Positions 31,590-43,271 of a DNA stretch of 64,000 nucleotides are shown here, one piece after another. The position numbers were made by a program, and so were the translations under genes. Source of the DNA: Anaspis maculata. Taxonomy: Eukaryota; Arthropoda; Insecta; Coleoptera; Scraptiidae. Numbering within the stretch: the stretch's first letter is position 1; the number at the start of each line of letters is the position of its first letter. The stretch spans positions 31,462,877 through 31,526,876 of the forward strand of contig OX421968.1 of assembly GCA_949128115.1 (NCBI GenBank), read 5' to 3'. The notes beneath the pieces were generated by a model. That model did not search any database. It worked only from the letters and a program-made list of their open reading frames with translations, and was not told the origin of the DNA.

Positions 31590-32535
31590 GTATTCAACGC
31601 AACCGTGTAAACTGCTACATCAAGGAATTTTGTGAACCCTTTTAGATACATGCTTACATGCAACAAACGAAATATGCAGGAAGTAAGGGAGAAATTTTCA
31701 GTGGAAGAATGATTTTGATTCCTCTATTGCTATAGAAGATACCATTTTTTAAGAAGCGGGTTCCGGTTCGGGTACATTTATCGGTATTTTAACGCTACAG
31801 TGCAAACTTCTACATCGAAGAATGTTGCGAACCGTTCTAGATACATTCATACATCCAGGAACGAAATATGTAGAAAGTAATGGAGGCTTTAGTGAAACAA
31901 TCATTTTGATTTCTTAAGGTATGCCCGATTGCACAAAGCTGGTATCAAACTTTAGTTCGGTACTAGACACGGGATCAAATTTTTGAATTGGAATAAAATC
32001 CAAACCCAGTTACTTCATTTGGAGATTATGATCTGAACGCAAGATATAGCTTCAAGCGATTTTTTGGATACAGGAACAAAGTTGGGGTAACACGCACTTA
32101 TCGCTTATTTTTAATTACAAAGAAACGATCCGACAGTTCCAGTAAGATGTGTCTACAAGCCAAAATAAAGGCTATCTCACCTGTGTTTTGGTATCCGAAT
32201 AATCGTTTGGAGCCATACTTTGTATACCGGAACCGGTCATAATCTACCCTTGAAGTAACTGTGTTTGCATTTTATTTCACTTCAAAAATTTGCTCTTGAG
32301 TTCAATACCGAACTAAAATTTGATACCAGCTTTGAGCAGTCGGGCTATAGAAGATAAGTACGATTTTTCGGGTTCCGCCCCGCGATTCTATAAAGTGAAA
32401 ATTATGTGTACTGACTGCAGTGTGAACTCCGACATCAAGACAATTTACGTCCCATTACAAAGATGCATACAGCCAGCGAATGAAATGTGCAGAAAGAAAT
32501 AACGAACTTTCTAGTGAAAGTATCAACTTAATTGG
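31590..32535 (+). repeat. Three diverged copies of a ~185-bp unit
   Basis: Words such as CTACATCGAAGAATGTTGCG, GATACAT(T/G)C and GAAATATG(C/T)AG recur near 31615, 31805 and 32410. Each is followed by AATGATTTTGATT-like text and a ATAGAAGATA... block. A MITE splits the boundary between the second and third units. Confidence 0.65.
31922..32345. mobile_element. 424-bp MITE with documented empty site
   Basis: Ends TGCCCGATTGCACAAAGCTG and, in reverse complement, GCCCGACTGCTCAAAGCTGG. TA, or TAT if the symmetric part GCCCGA is taken as the tip, is duplicated at 31920 and 32346. The neighbouring repeat unit at 31730 reads CTATAGAAGATA without the insert, which gives the ancestral target. Confidence 0.85.
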
Positions 32536-32605
32536 TTCATTCTCAAGAAAGATACCTCTATTTTTATGCGGAATCTTTCCTTAACTATGCCTTCAAGTAT
32601 ATGCG

Positions 32606-33514
32606 AATGCGATTGCGAATGCGAGACGAGACGAGACAAGATTTTGATGATCTCGATCTCGATCTCGAAAAATCTTGAAATTAACGATCTCGTCTCGATT
32701 TTCCGAGAATCTCGACTATAAGATCTCGATCTCGCCGAGATCTCAACGAGATTATCAAAAAAAAAGATAAAACAAGAAGGTTTGTTTGAAGACTAATAGA
32801 TTTTTGTTTAATGCTATCCTTGAACTAGATTTCTAGGAAGCTTGTCATTTGAGTCACTTTTGATTCAGTCCCTTCTCCAGAATTTATATTCAAAGTTAAT
32901 TCCGATTCTTGATCCTTCCAACCTGAGCCTTTAGCTTCATCAAGAGCCCTCATCCAAAATCCAAAATCGGTCAATAGCAAGTAAAGTTATCACTGCGAAA
33001 CCAAAAGGTTATATTTTTGAGATCACTTTGTAATTGGAGGCGATAGACCCAAAATTCCAAAAACCGTCTCGAGGTATGGGAACATGATCTTCTCTGAAAC
33101 ACTTGGAAACAAACAAAAACCATTTTCTGTGGATAGGGGGCTATTCAAACTTTTCGATTTTTGAAGTACCTGATTGAGCGCCGTGTATACCTGATTAATA
33201 CGAAACACTTCACCAAAAATGGCCCATGACAAGTTGCAGTTTACTACGTGATCTAATCAGTGAATATAAAATTATTCAAAATAGTTCACTCATTCAAGAG
33301 TTATGACACCTTGAATGCAACTGAAATTTTTCGGTGGCCCACTTCAATTGGTGCGCAGTTTATTGAGATGGCGCTCTTGGGTTCATCGAAATCTCGACGA
33401 GATCTCGACATGATAGATCTCGTTCTCGACCTTGAAGGTTACAAGTGATCTCGATATCGATCTCGACGAGATCGAGACGAGATCGAGATTTTTCTCGTCT
33501 CGTCCGAAACACTA
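32606..33514. mobile_element. hAT-like element with CTCGA-repeat ends
   Basis: Left part (32610-32755) and right part (33390-33500) consist of GATCTCGATCTCG, GACGAGACGAGA and related permutations in inverted orientation. The right tip, reversed, reads TAGTGTTTCGGACGAGACGA. Flanks CTTCAAG and CTTAAGG may be a decayed target duplication. The middle (32760-33380) has no transposase. Limits are approximate on the left. Confidence 0.55.
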
Positions 33515-34315
33515 CTTAAGGATATTTTATAGTTTTGGTTGATGTGTTGTTTTCAATTATTATTGACTACTCGTGTATTCATAAAGATTGATGATGATGA
33601 TTTCTTGTGGTCTTTTTGGGACAATCTGCTTACAGGTAACAGTGAACAGTCTACTCATCTGCACTCCGAAAATGAACTCATGTGACTCACCCCCGGAAGG
33701 AATTTGCTACTTGTTATAAACCTTATCGCGGTGACAAAGTCAATGACTGGTTCAGAAATAATAGCATTCTCTTGGGTTCAGAAATGATAGCATTCTCTTG
33801 ACATATCAAAAACCTTATCCGGACAATTAGTCCCCGGACAATTAGTAATGAAGATGGACAATAGATCTCTTCAATAAAGGCGGTCTCTCTCGCACGATTT
33901 ACGTCACAGCCCCACATAGCCGCAGTGTGGTGCCGCGCACTTCATAACGAACGGAGTTTCCCTTGGAGATATTAGGCGCCGTTGTAGCTAGACACCACCA
34001 ACCGCGTGGTACGAACGCGCACGCATCTGTCTCTCTTTTCTGAAAAGGTCCACTCGTCCCCGGAAAATTCGTCTTCACATTTTTGAAGTGCTGTGGCAGC
34101 AGTAGAGTAGTACTACAGTAAAGCACAAAAATCACAAGAAACAATAGCCCAGGCATTTTAGGCAAAAATTTGATCAAACCCTGATATAAATATGTCCCGT
34201 ATGAAATTTTGCACAAACGGCTGTTGACCAATGCTGAACAACATACTAAAAGCTCCGGTCCAACAAGTGTGCGGAACATGGTTTTTTAGGGCAAGAAAGG
34301 AGTAAGTGCCACCAA
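33515..34315. other. No gene seen; a GC-richer patch
   Basis: Bases 33890-34060 are richer in CG than the surroundings (for example CCGCGCACTTC). A 126-codon minus frame at 33899-34279 has a hydrophobic run but no recognisable domain. I cannot support a gene. Confidence 0.3.
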
Positions 34316-34319
34316 ATCT

Positions 34320-34895
34320 CGTAGCGCCTGATTGAGAGACGATGGAAAACTCTAACTGCAGACTTAATGTGACTCTTTTATTCTGTTGCTGCCTGTCAAA
34401 TTTGGTTCCAATCCATCAAATAGATTTTGGATAATTGAATGGCAAAGTTTTGGATTTGGACATTTTTTTAATATTTGACATATGACAGATAGAGAAGTAC
34501 ATTTAACTGTTCTGAATACAGTTTTGCGAAGGCTTTCAAACGACATATTGCATGTCAAGTTCCGTGAGATACAGCTTCTGTCATCATTTGATAGTGTCTT
34601 TTTTGTTTGACAGATGACAGCCAAAAATTGATGGGCTCATTCGACAGCAAAACCATGTCTCTGCACACCAAATTTCAAGTCGATCAGATCAACCATTTGG
34701 TCGTTATCGTGAAATATTACTGACAGGCACACACACAGCCAGGCACAAACACAGTCAGACACACAGACAGACAAACTTTCATCTGGAAATGGTCCTAGTC
34801 GTCTCAGGGAGGCTCAAAATGGATATTTCCGTGTTCATCTCGAAACAGGTTTTTTAGCGCCTTCACAATACTTTCCCTCCTCTTTGGCGGATTCT
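34320..34895 (-). repeat. Long dispersed repeat, third copy
   Basis: Matches the reverse complement of 18280-18800: GATGGAAAACTCTAACTGCA, CTGTTCTGAATACAG, GACAGATGACAGCCAAAAA, then ACACACAGACAGACA near 34757 and TTTTTTAGCGCCTTCACA at the end. Listed as minus relative to the plus-strand reading at 18.3-18.8 kb. Confidence 0.65.
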
Positions 34896-35810
34896 TGTAT
34901 ATAAGCTCAGTTAACCATGTAGTTTAACATACTAAAAGTCCTCAAGAATCCGGTGTGACCTCGAGAAGAACTTGAGGATAAGTTTTTCGCGTTTATCTCA
35001 TGAGCCATGGCACTTGAGAAAAAATTACTTGGAAAGAAATTATTGGAAATTTTATTGTCTACAAGAGAGGTCCTTTCATATTTCATCGCCAGTCCACTCC
35101 TTCTCCGCCAAAACACAAGAAAAGTAAAATAGGCCAGATGCTTGATGCTCAAGACTGTATGCATGGACCTTGAGTTTTATGATGGCGGGATGCCACTTTG
35201 ATCCATTCTCTTTTGATTGAAATTTGAAGCCATCAATACCAACTATGCTGGCGGCATATTCAGGGTGAAAGGAAAATGAAAAGTTGAACCCTGTACCTCA
35301 AGAACCACAATAGGTGACTACTACATGTTAATCGTCAAAAATATTTCTAATTCATTCATAATTCGGTTCATAACTTTTAAGAGCTGTCTCAAACTTAGAA
35401 AACGACGTGAACGTTTGTCCACACTTCATCATCATAGGTAACGATCGTCGAGACTGAGACTACCGCATTTACTACCAGCTGTTGACTTGACAGCCCGCCC
35501 GCAAAACGCCATCACAATAATTTCGCGTGTACCTTAAAAATATAAGTTGGGGCACGCTAAAAGCTGACGTTATATACACAATATGACGTTTCGCGTGCAC
35601 CTAATCTTCGAATTTGCGTACACGTTAGCGTGTACCTAGACACAGCGAACATTAAACAGAGAAATACCTAGCTGGTGCCAAATTCAAACTGCTTTCTCTC
35701 CACCGTCTAATTCCCGGATCGGCGGACCTGTGCATTTCGATTCGGGAATATGACTCGCGGTAGACATGTTCACAAAGTCTGGTATATGTACATTGTACAT
35801 ACAGCTAACA
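34896..35810. other. No gene seen
   Basis: A TTCAGGGTGAAAGG and TTGAACCCTGTA pair at 35261-35298 may be a 40-base transposon relic. Otherwise no repeat or exon is evident. Confidence 0.35.
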
Positions 35811-36888
35811 TTAGGTTTGTTTTGGCAGCGAGTTGCGGACGGTTTGCTAACTGTGATTCAGCGCGCATACTCGACTCCAACCAGTTTTCAAGTGGTTGGA
35901 AAGTTTTTGCTGCAAGAACGCGTAGCGAGCGGTTCCAGTTGAAACTAGGGATACAACAACTAGTCAAGTTTTCCCCGCCAAGCCGAGGTCTTATTTAAGG
36001 GGTTTCTGATGCAACTGATAAAGGTGTCGACGGAAATCGGTTTTATTTTATTTTTTTCGTCCAAGTACAAACTCATTAAAAAAGAAAATGTACAGACATT
36101 GCTATCAAATTTTGAAAATTTCCAAAATATTTTGAAAATATTTGAACTTGATTTTTGAAAATTCAAGAACTAGATAGCATCCACAATGTATCTTTCCTCA
36201 AGAAAGTCGCATGCAATTAGAACTTTCTATTTTCAAAAAAAAAGGTACCAAAAATGACTTCTACTAATTCACTTTTTCATGTCTACAAGAAATCATTTTT
36301 GGTGCCTTTTTTAGAAATAAAAAGTTCATATTTGGCATGCGACTTTCTTGAGGAAAGACACATTGTCGATGCTATCTAGTTTTTGAATTTTCAAAAATCA
36401 AAATTAAAATTTTTCAAAATTTGATAGCAATAACCGTACATTTTCTTTTTGGAGGAGTTTCTACTTGACGAAAAAAAAAAACTATTCCCGTCAACAACTT
36501 GGTCAGTCGCATCAGAAACCCCTTGATAAATTCACCGAATTAATGTAAATATGTAACTTTCAGCAGGTAAAACTATTTTAAATTAACCTCGAAAATGCGT
36601 CTTTATTTACCTTTACTGTCACACTGTCACATTACGCGCCACGCCATCGATCAAAGATCGCCCGATTGCGAATAAAGGCGTACGCATGCGTCTGATCACC
36701 AGTTTCTTTTTAATTCTCAAACTCCTCTGACCGTCCACAAACTGTTTTCGAACCGTTGGAGGCACCTGCCCAAACAGCTTACCAACAGTTGGCAACTCAA
36801 AGTTTGAACTGCCCGAACGACTTAACGGAAGCGCGCAGAATCCAAACGGTTGGAAACGGTTGTGTATCGCTGCCAAAACAAACCTATT
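35811..36888. mobile_element. Element with TTAGGTTTGTTTTGGCAGCG ends
   Basis: TTAGGTTTGTTTTGGCAGCG at 35811 pairs with CGCTGCCAAAACAAACCTA ending near 36887. ACCAGTTTTCAAGTGGTTGG near 35880 has a diverged counterpart AACGGTTGGAAACGG in the right arm. TAACA occurs just outside both ends. A separate palindrome at 35997-36524 sits inside. Confidence 0.72.
35997..36524. mobile_element. 528-bp palindrome, AAGGGGTTTCTGATG family (copy 1)
   Basis: AAGGGGTTTCTGATGCAACT pairs with the end TCGCATCAGAAACCCCTT. The arms match over about 245 bases, including GGTACCAAAAATGA against TCATTTTTGGTGCC, and meet near 36270-36290. Three further copies are in the window at 37034, 37849 and 47632. Confidence 0.85.
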
Positions 36889-37115
36889 TTTAACAGTATT
36901 TGGGTCACTATCAATTTGCAAACCTGACGAAACTGAAAATGATTAATCTGCTTGACAGGACCCCTTGCTAACCCCGACAAGACGAGACGGCAAGACGCCC
37001 ATGAAAATCGTAGTTATTGAATCACGAAGGTGAATTTTTGAGTGGTTTCTGATGTGACTAAAAAAGTTCTTGACGGGAATCGGTTTTATTTGTAACTTTT
37101 TTTTCAAGGACGGAG

Positions 37116-37219
37116 TTGAATTGGTAAAATAAGCGTTGCGAAATCAATCCCTGTGGGTTTATTCCTTGACGGATTCATTGATTTCGCAACGTTTATTTTA
37201 CCAATTCAACTCCGTCCTT
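37116..37219. mobile_element. 104-bp AAGGACGGAGT MITE (copy 5), internally deleted
   Basis: AAGGACGGAGTTGAATTGGT pairs with ACCAATTCAACTCCGTCCTT. The arms meet directly at GACGGATTCATTGATTTCGC, so the usual loop and inner arms are gone. Confidence 0.88.
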
Positions 37220-37651
37220 AAAGAAGAAACTCCTTCAAAGAGCATTGCCGGCAAGTACGGGCAATGTCATTATTTGGAAATTTTTGATTTTGTTTTTTGA
37301 AAATTTGACGCCCATACATCTTCATTAAAGAAAGTCGCATACCGAATTTAAACTTTTCATTAAAAAAAGTACTAAAAATGGTTTCCCGTTAACATGAAAA
37401 AGTCAATTATGTAGTAGAAATCATTTTTGGTGCTTTTTTTGACAAAAAAAGTTCAAATTTGGTATGTATGCGATTTTCTTGAATAAAGGTGTATGGGCGA
37501 TGCTATCTAGTTTTTCAAAACTTCAAAAAACAGAATGAAAAATTTCCAAAATTTTTGAAAATTGATCAACATTTTCCGTACCTTTCTTTTTGAAGGAGTT
37601 TCTACTTGAAGAAAAAAAAATTACAAATCGATTCCCGTCAAAAAGTTTTTT

Positions 37652-37819
37652 AAGGTGCGTTCAGTCAGCTTATTTAGCCGCAAGTTTTAATTTTAGTCGT
37701 AAGCGCTGCATCGCTTATTGGCTGTTATGAGGAGGCTGGTTCATAAGAGCCAATGGGCGTCGCTGCGCTTGCGACTAAAATTAAAACTTGCGGCTAAATA
37801 AGCTGACTGAACGCACCTT
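37652..37819. mobile_element. 168-bp MITE, AAGGTGCGTTCAGTCAGC ends
   Basis: AAGGTGCGTTCAGTCAGCTT pairs with the end AAGCTGACTGAACGCACCTT. The arms are about 55 bases long and almost perfect, through GCCGCAAGTTTTAATTTTAG. The loop holds GGCTGTTATGAGGAGGCTGG. Confidence 0.9.
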
Positions 37820-37848
37820 GAGTCACATCAAAAACCTTTTCACATCAG

Positions 37849-38388
37849 AAGGGGTTGCTGATGCGACGGAAAAAGTTGTTGACAAGAATCGAGTTTATTT
37901 TATTGTTTCTTCAAGTAAAAATTTCTCCAAAGAGAAAATGTACGGGCTATCTGAAAATTTCCAAAAAAATTAGAAAATTTCAATTTTGCGGCTTTTAAAA
38001 TTTGAAAACTAGATAGCAACGCGCATACATCTTTCTTCCGGAAAGTCACATTCAAATTTGGATTTTCCATTAAAAAAAGGTACCAAAAATGGTTTCTACT
38101 ATTTAATTCACTTTTCCATATCTACGGGAAATCATTTTTGGTACCTTTTTTCCGAAAATAGGAAGTTCAAATTTGGCATGCGACTTTCGTGAAGAAAGAT
38201 GTACGCGCGTTGCCATCTAGTTTTTAAATTTTCAAAAATCAAAATGAAAAATTTTTCAATTTTTTTGCTAATTTGGAAAATTTGATAGCATTGTCCGTAC
38301 ATTTTCTATTTGGAATAGTTTCTACTTGGAGAAAAAAGTAAAATAAAACCTATTCCCGCCAACAACTTTTTTAGTCAAGAAACCTCTT
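37849..38388. mobile_element. Same palindrome family, copy 3
   Basis: AAGGGGTTGCTGATGCGACG at 37849 pairs with the segment ending TTAGTCAAGAAACCTCTT. The core GGTACCAAAAATGG and CATTTTTGGTACC is near 38070-38145. This copy is uninterrupted. Confidence 0.8.
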
Positions 38389-39020
38389 GAGCGCGGGGCG
38401 GTAAAGATTTAAGTGTGTGGCCTTATCGCGCTGGTTTCTGGGTAAAGTCCGTGGCTGTTGGGTTTCAATTTACTCCGTGGTTTGAATAGAAGACGCGCGT
38501 GGGATTTATTTAAATGGGATGACACTGCATAGGAAGCAACGAGGAATAAATAAACCCATGTAGGGATGGTGTGTCTGTTGCTTTCTACAGGAGCGAGAGA
38601 TAATATCGCGTATAATAAGAGGGACTTTCGATTAATTTACGAGCAAGCGGGCCCGCACAAGAGCACAAGTTTGAGGATACGTGGAGCCATACGGTTAATT
38701 TTATCAAGCCTCACCTCACCTCTATTACAGTCTGCACCAGACGTGCTTTGATAAATGCTTAATTATACTTGAGCAAAAGAAGCCAAAATTATTCTAGGAT
38801 TCGGCAAGGAAAAATTAGGTACCTACAACTAATATGGAATTTTTTACACACAGTACAAGGTGTTTCAGACCATTTTAAAAATCAATAAAAGTAACACCCG
38901 CAATCAAGCGGGTTAGTTAATCTAGTAGGCACTAAATTTGGTTTATTTGTGACTACTCCCCAGCTTGTCGCCTCACAAATAAACAGTGTTCTTTTTGAAG
39001 CGCAATTCCGCGGTTTTCTA
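38389..39020. other. No gene seen
   Basis: No repeat boundary is obvious. A 61-codon plus frame at 38566-38751 has no domain. Confidence 0.3.
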
Positions 39021-40575
39021 TACAAGTGTCCCGTTTTTCAACGCTCACTATTGGTATCTCGGAAACGGTAAGAGATACAAAGTCGGTTAAATGACAAAAA
39101 AGTTGCGCAATTTTATGGCTATTTCAAAAAGGTCAAAATATCAAAGATATCTTGAATCATTTTTGAAATATCCCAAAAAAACTGAAAATTGCCGAATTCC
39201 AAAAATTCAAATAACTTTTTTATTATGACAGCTATCACTTTGAAAATTGGTATCCTGACATTTTTGAAGGTCCTTGATCGACGGACGTCAATAATTTTTT
39301 CCTGCACTTACTAGTTTTTGATATATGAGAGTTAACTACATTTTTTCTTATGGACACCATATCATTTATTCACCCCATAAAACTCATCTTTTCTTTCTCT
39401 CCACAAAGATATAAAACACTTGTAGCATTTTTGTCAAAATTAGCTGTAAAAATTGGAAAAACCATTTCTGGGGCGAATAAATCTATTTAGTTACCGGTTC
39501 GATTGCCATGCTCTCGTGGCATAATAACAATGGCATCCGGTTGCCATGGTCGGTTGATTTCAGAAAATGTTGAGTTACATTCCGTTTTTAGTTTTTATGT
39601 ATTTGATAATGATAATAAATAACAATAAAACTAATACAAAACCAAGTATAACACAAAGTAACATCGCAATAGCAATAAGCATTTATAATTTACAATTACT
39701 CGAAATGGGGTCCATTTTGCGGGTAACGCTCAAAGATCGACTTTGTGGTTCATGATGACAGAACATCCCAAAGCAACCAAGAGCTGGAAGCAAGGAATTG
39801 ATGATGCGTTCCAGTCAATTAATAACCCGCACGATATCAGCGCAGCCGTTGAAAACATGGCTAAAAGGCACATAACTCTGCATAGAGCAAAATGGACTCC
39901 AATTCGAGCAATTGTAAATTATGAATGTTTATTGCTATTGCTATGTCATTTTGTGTTATACTTGGTTCTGGATTTCTTTCATTGTTATTTATTATCATTA
40001 TCAAATACACGAAAACGGAATGTAACTTAACTTTTTCCAAAATCAACAGACCATAGCAACCAAATGCCATTGTTTATATGCCACAAGAGCATGGCAACCG
40101 AAGCGGTAACTCGATTTTCTCGCCTCAGAAACGGTTTTTACAATTTTTACAGGTTATTTTGACAAAAATGCTACAAGTGTTTTATATCTTTGTAAAGATA
40201 AAGAAAAGATGAATTTCATGGGGTGGATGAATGATATGGTGTCCATAAGAAAAAATGAAGTTAACTATCATATCTCAAAAACTAGTAAGCGCAGGAAAAA
40301 ATTATTAACGTCAGTCGATCAAGGACCTTCAAAGATGTCAAGATACCAATTTTCAAATTGATAGCTGTCATAATAAAGAAATGATTTGAAATTTTCGAAT
40401 TCGTTATTTTTCAGTTTTTTTTTGGTGATATTTCAGAAATGATAGATATCTTGGATATCTTGACATATTTGAGACAGTCATAAAATTGCGCAACTTTTTT
40501 ATAATTTAACCGACTTTGTATCTCTTACCGTTTCCGAGATACCAATAGTGAGCGTTGAAAAACGGGACACCTGTA
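39021..40575. mobile_element. 1.55-kb fold-back with coding-like spacer
   Basis: TACAAGTGTCCCGTTTTTCA at 39021 pairs with the end TGAAAAACGGGACACCTGTA at 40575. Each arm is about 695 bases long and highly similar from tip to spacer, including GTATCTCGGAAACGG, GGACACCATATCATT and GGCAACCGAAGCGG-type text. The unique spacer is 39720-39887. TA is at both ends. No transposase is encoded. A transcript would form one of the longest hairpins in the window. Confidence 0.87.
39720..39887 (+). other. Spacer with a possible captured coding fragment
   Basis: This stretch between the arms has no inverted partner. In one plus-strand frame it reads TEHPKATKSWKQGIDDAFQS, then INNPHDISAAVENMAKRHI and TLHRA, with no stop until well into the right arm. 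The pattern of an amphipathic helix followed by a loop and a second helix with a late His vaguely recalls globins, but that is only an impression. It may instead be a fragment of an ancestral transposon gene. Confidence 0.3.
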
Positions 40576-41384
40576 CAGGTGATCACGAAATAGCGCACCA
40601 AAACATTACTGCCATATTGATATAGAACTCACGTTCAAAGAAAAAACACTAGGAAATGCCGTCCTTAATAAAGCATCAATATGTATACCCGTTGAAGAAG
40701 CCTGTATTTTGATTTTGTTTGAATTTCGAAATTTTTTCTTTGTAAAGCTGTCATACCCTGTGAACTATTTAACCAAATTAGCCTAAGTCTCGCATAGGTT
40801 GGTTTGTCAGAATTATTTACCTACCTGCCAAATTTCAGGACACAATCAGTGGACGTGGGAGTTTTGGAGACAACGACAACATCAATTTGGAAGAATATAA
40901 TAATAATAATAATAATATTAATATTGATTTCCAATGCGGAAGTTATTCGATATTCGTGTTCAAGATGTCGAAGTTGGCTAGAAAACATACCCTACATGCA
41001 TATATCTTACGAAAATTTTGTTTTTTTCAAAAATTGTCGTCATCTTTTTTTCCAAGTGAGAAATGTTGACGCATCTTTGGCGAAAATCAATTACCGTTGT
41101 GTTAGGACAAGGAGCTATCCCCATCATGCCAAAGGGCATCCCGTTAATTCATTTGCGGCATTATGCCATTTTGTGTCGCGTATCGCGCCAACTAATAATG
41201 AATGGTGTGCACTGTGCAACAATGTAACAGTGCACTGTCAAGGCAAAAGTCGCAGACGCTGTCGCCTCGAAGTGCGGCCGGGGACGAAATTTATGGTGGC
41301 TTATTCTCTTTCGGCTAACAGCACCATTGTTAATGGGACTGAAAGTGACCACCAGTACGGGCGATCGCGATAGTTCATTCTTTT
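40576..41384. other. No gene; (ATA)n microsatellite
   Basis: The 189-codon plus frame 40804-41373 passes through (ATA)n at 40898-40916, coding for an Ile run, and then repeat-like text shared with 23290. It has no domain and I regard it as chance. Confidence 0.4.
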
Positions 41385-41520
41385 TATTAGTATTATTATT
41401 ATTACTATTATTATTGTTTATGTTGGGACCGCCAGTACGACACGGATATTTACAAATTCAGGACCGTGCCCAGGCTGGCGCCTTACAATAGTGATGGTGG
41501 TCTGTGGTTAGGTGGTTAAT
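41385..41520 (-). repeat. (TTA)n with possible LINE 3' end
   Basis: ATTATTATTATTACTATTAT at 41391-41410 followed by GTTTATGTTGGGACCGCC could, on the minus strand, be the tail of a LINE whose 3' untranslated end lies at 41415-41520. No coding part is visible to confirm it. Confidence 0.3.
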
Positions 41521-43271
41521 AAAAAACTTATGAATGAACGTCCACAGAAAGTCAAGAAAACACTGATTGGTTTTTCAAAACATGAAACATATCTCCTTAT
41601 TAGAGTATTACTAAGAATAATCTACTCTTTGTAGATCATTTAGAAGGAAATTAATTATTTATTTTCATTGTATTGTGCTGTAACTAGGTACCTATTTATA
41701 AGTAGGTAGGTACGGAAGGAAATCCAGAGAAATAAATGTGATGAGCCCGTTACTCTAAAAACCAAGCCAAGCTGGCCAAGTCTTTTTGTTTCATCAACAT
41801 TGAAGCTTGGCTTTTGGATTCGTTTGTTTACATGCATACGTCGTCAACTTTGAACGAACACTATTCAGTTTGTTGCGGATCTATTGTCAAATTGAATTGA
41901 GCTTCAAGGTTGGTTGTTAACATCATCTCATGAATCAATAGCTTCATGAAAAAATAAAATAAATAAACCGTCATTTTTAGAAATTAAGCTGTTTGTATGC
42001 GAGGCCATCTGGGAGGAAGAATTTTTGGCAAGCGAGCACATCCCTTGTTTCCGGTCATCTGGCGTTCCCATGCCATAAAGACATTGACTTTAAATCTGGA
42101 AACCAGTGACCAGTGAATTGTTGTATATTGCCTTTCCGTCCCAATTTTATTATTCTTTTGTGCCCCATGAAGAGGGCGCGACGTATAGACTCCCCGGCGG
42201 GATTACAAAGGTTCCTTTGAGAGTTTCAATTGAACAGAGAGTGATAGGTACCAGTGATTAACACTTGAGCTTGATTACGTTGAAATTTCTGTTCATACGC
42301 GTTTGTTTTCTGGCAGTCTGGCCTTCGAGGATACGTGACTAAATTTCATTTGTTCCGTTCCCTTTTAGATTTGAATTGGATAATTTCAAGGAATAGATAT
42401 TGAGAACAGAGGCGCGCACACATGTGCGGTGCACACTGCACAAGATGTTACGCATCAATTTTCGAATTGTGGGGTTTCGAGTTGGTACACGCACCCAACC
42501 AAAACCAACGGAATATTAATTGAACAGATTTAAAATTAAATTTCACGTTACTGCGTATAGGTACAGATATACGGACCACATGGAATAGACACGCACGTGT
42601 CTATTTTTACGAACTCGCAAAAGTATCAACGTTCTGACAGGTAGTGGAAGTTGGAAGGGATGCGCGTGTATAAAAAAATTAAGTTGTTGTCGTTTTGATA
42701 CTAAAATTAATTATAAATCCCCTAAGATTCCCAATAAACTTATGTAATTGATCCAGCTTGCGGCAATAAGTTACACACTACCTACTTTATATTATCAATA
42801 GATAGATGAATAGGTACGCGCGCTTCTTGTAAAATACCAAAATCTGAAAGCGAAAGGTTAATACTGGGGAAGCTCGAGTGAAGAAGATGGTAACGGAAAT
42901 ACGCCTCTGACCCATTTCGTCTACTATTCCTGCACATGTGGTATACACGTGAACTTCTTTTTAGTTGGTAATAACAATAACCATTCCTTGAACCCCGGAT
43001 AGTTGTCGCAGCCTGTGCCTTACCCGCTGTCAACTTGTCGATTAATGTCGAATGGTTTCAAAACCTCCAAATCTCAAAATATCAAGTTTATATGCTACAC
43101 CCTTAGTAATTCCCGTATGTATACGGTATGCATTTTCTTACTAAGGAACCTTCGGGTATGTTCTTTTTTTCATACAATATTCTATTTTTGTGTTTTATTT
43201 AATCTCATTTTTTAAGGTGTACAGTCTAGGGTACAGTCGCTGCATATATCTGTTTTACGCTTGGCGATAAT
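41521..43271. other. Largely unique-looking DNA, no gene supported
   Basis: No inverted repeats or family words recognised. A plus-strand frame of 41 codons at about 42983-43108 (including VVAACALPAVNLSINVEWF) looks protein-like but has no convincing acceptor or start. If host exons exist in the right half of the window, this is a likely place. Confidence 0.3.

Larger units (their letters stand above)
37034..37836. mobile_element. Same palindrome family, copy 2, with two MITEs inside
   Basis: GGTTTCTGATGTGACTAAAA at 37034 pairs with the disrupted right end GAGTCACATCAAAAACC near 37836. The family core (AAATCATTTTTGGTGC) is centred near 37410. The MITEs at 37116-37219 and 37652-37819 interrupt the left and right arms. 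Confidence 0.82.

Noticed and set aside
33899..34279. 126-codon minus frame as a membrane protein
   Set aside because: One hydrophobic run only, no signal of conservation or splicing, so not supported.
39743..40030. Globin gene in the fold-back spacer
   Set aside because: Resemblance is limited to a helix-loop-helix impression and one His; too short and continues into the repeat arm. Kept only as a coding-like fragment.
40804..41373. 189-codon plus-strand frame
   Set aside because: Runs through an (ATA)n microsatellite giving poly-Ile and through repeat text; no domain.
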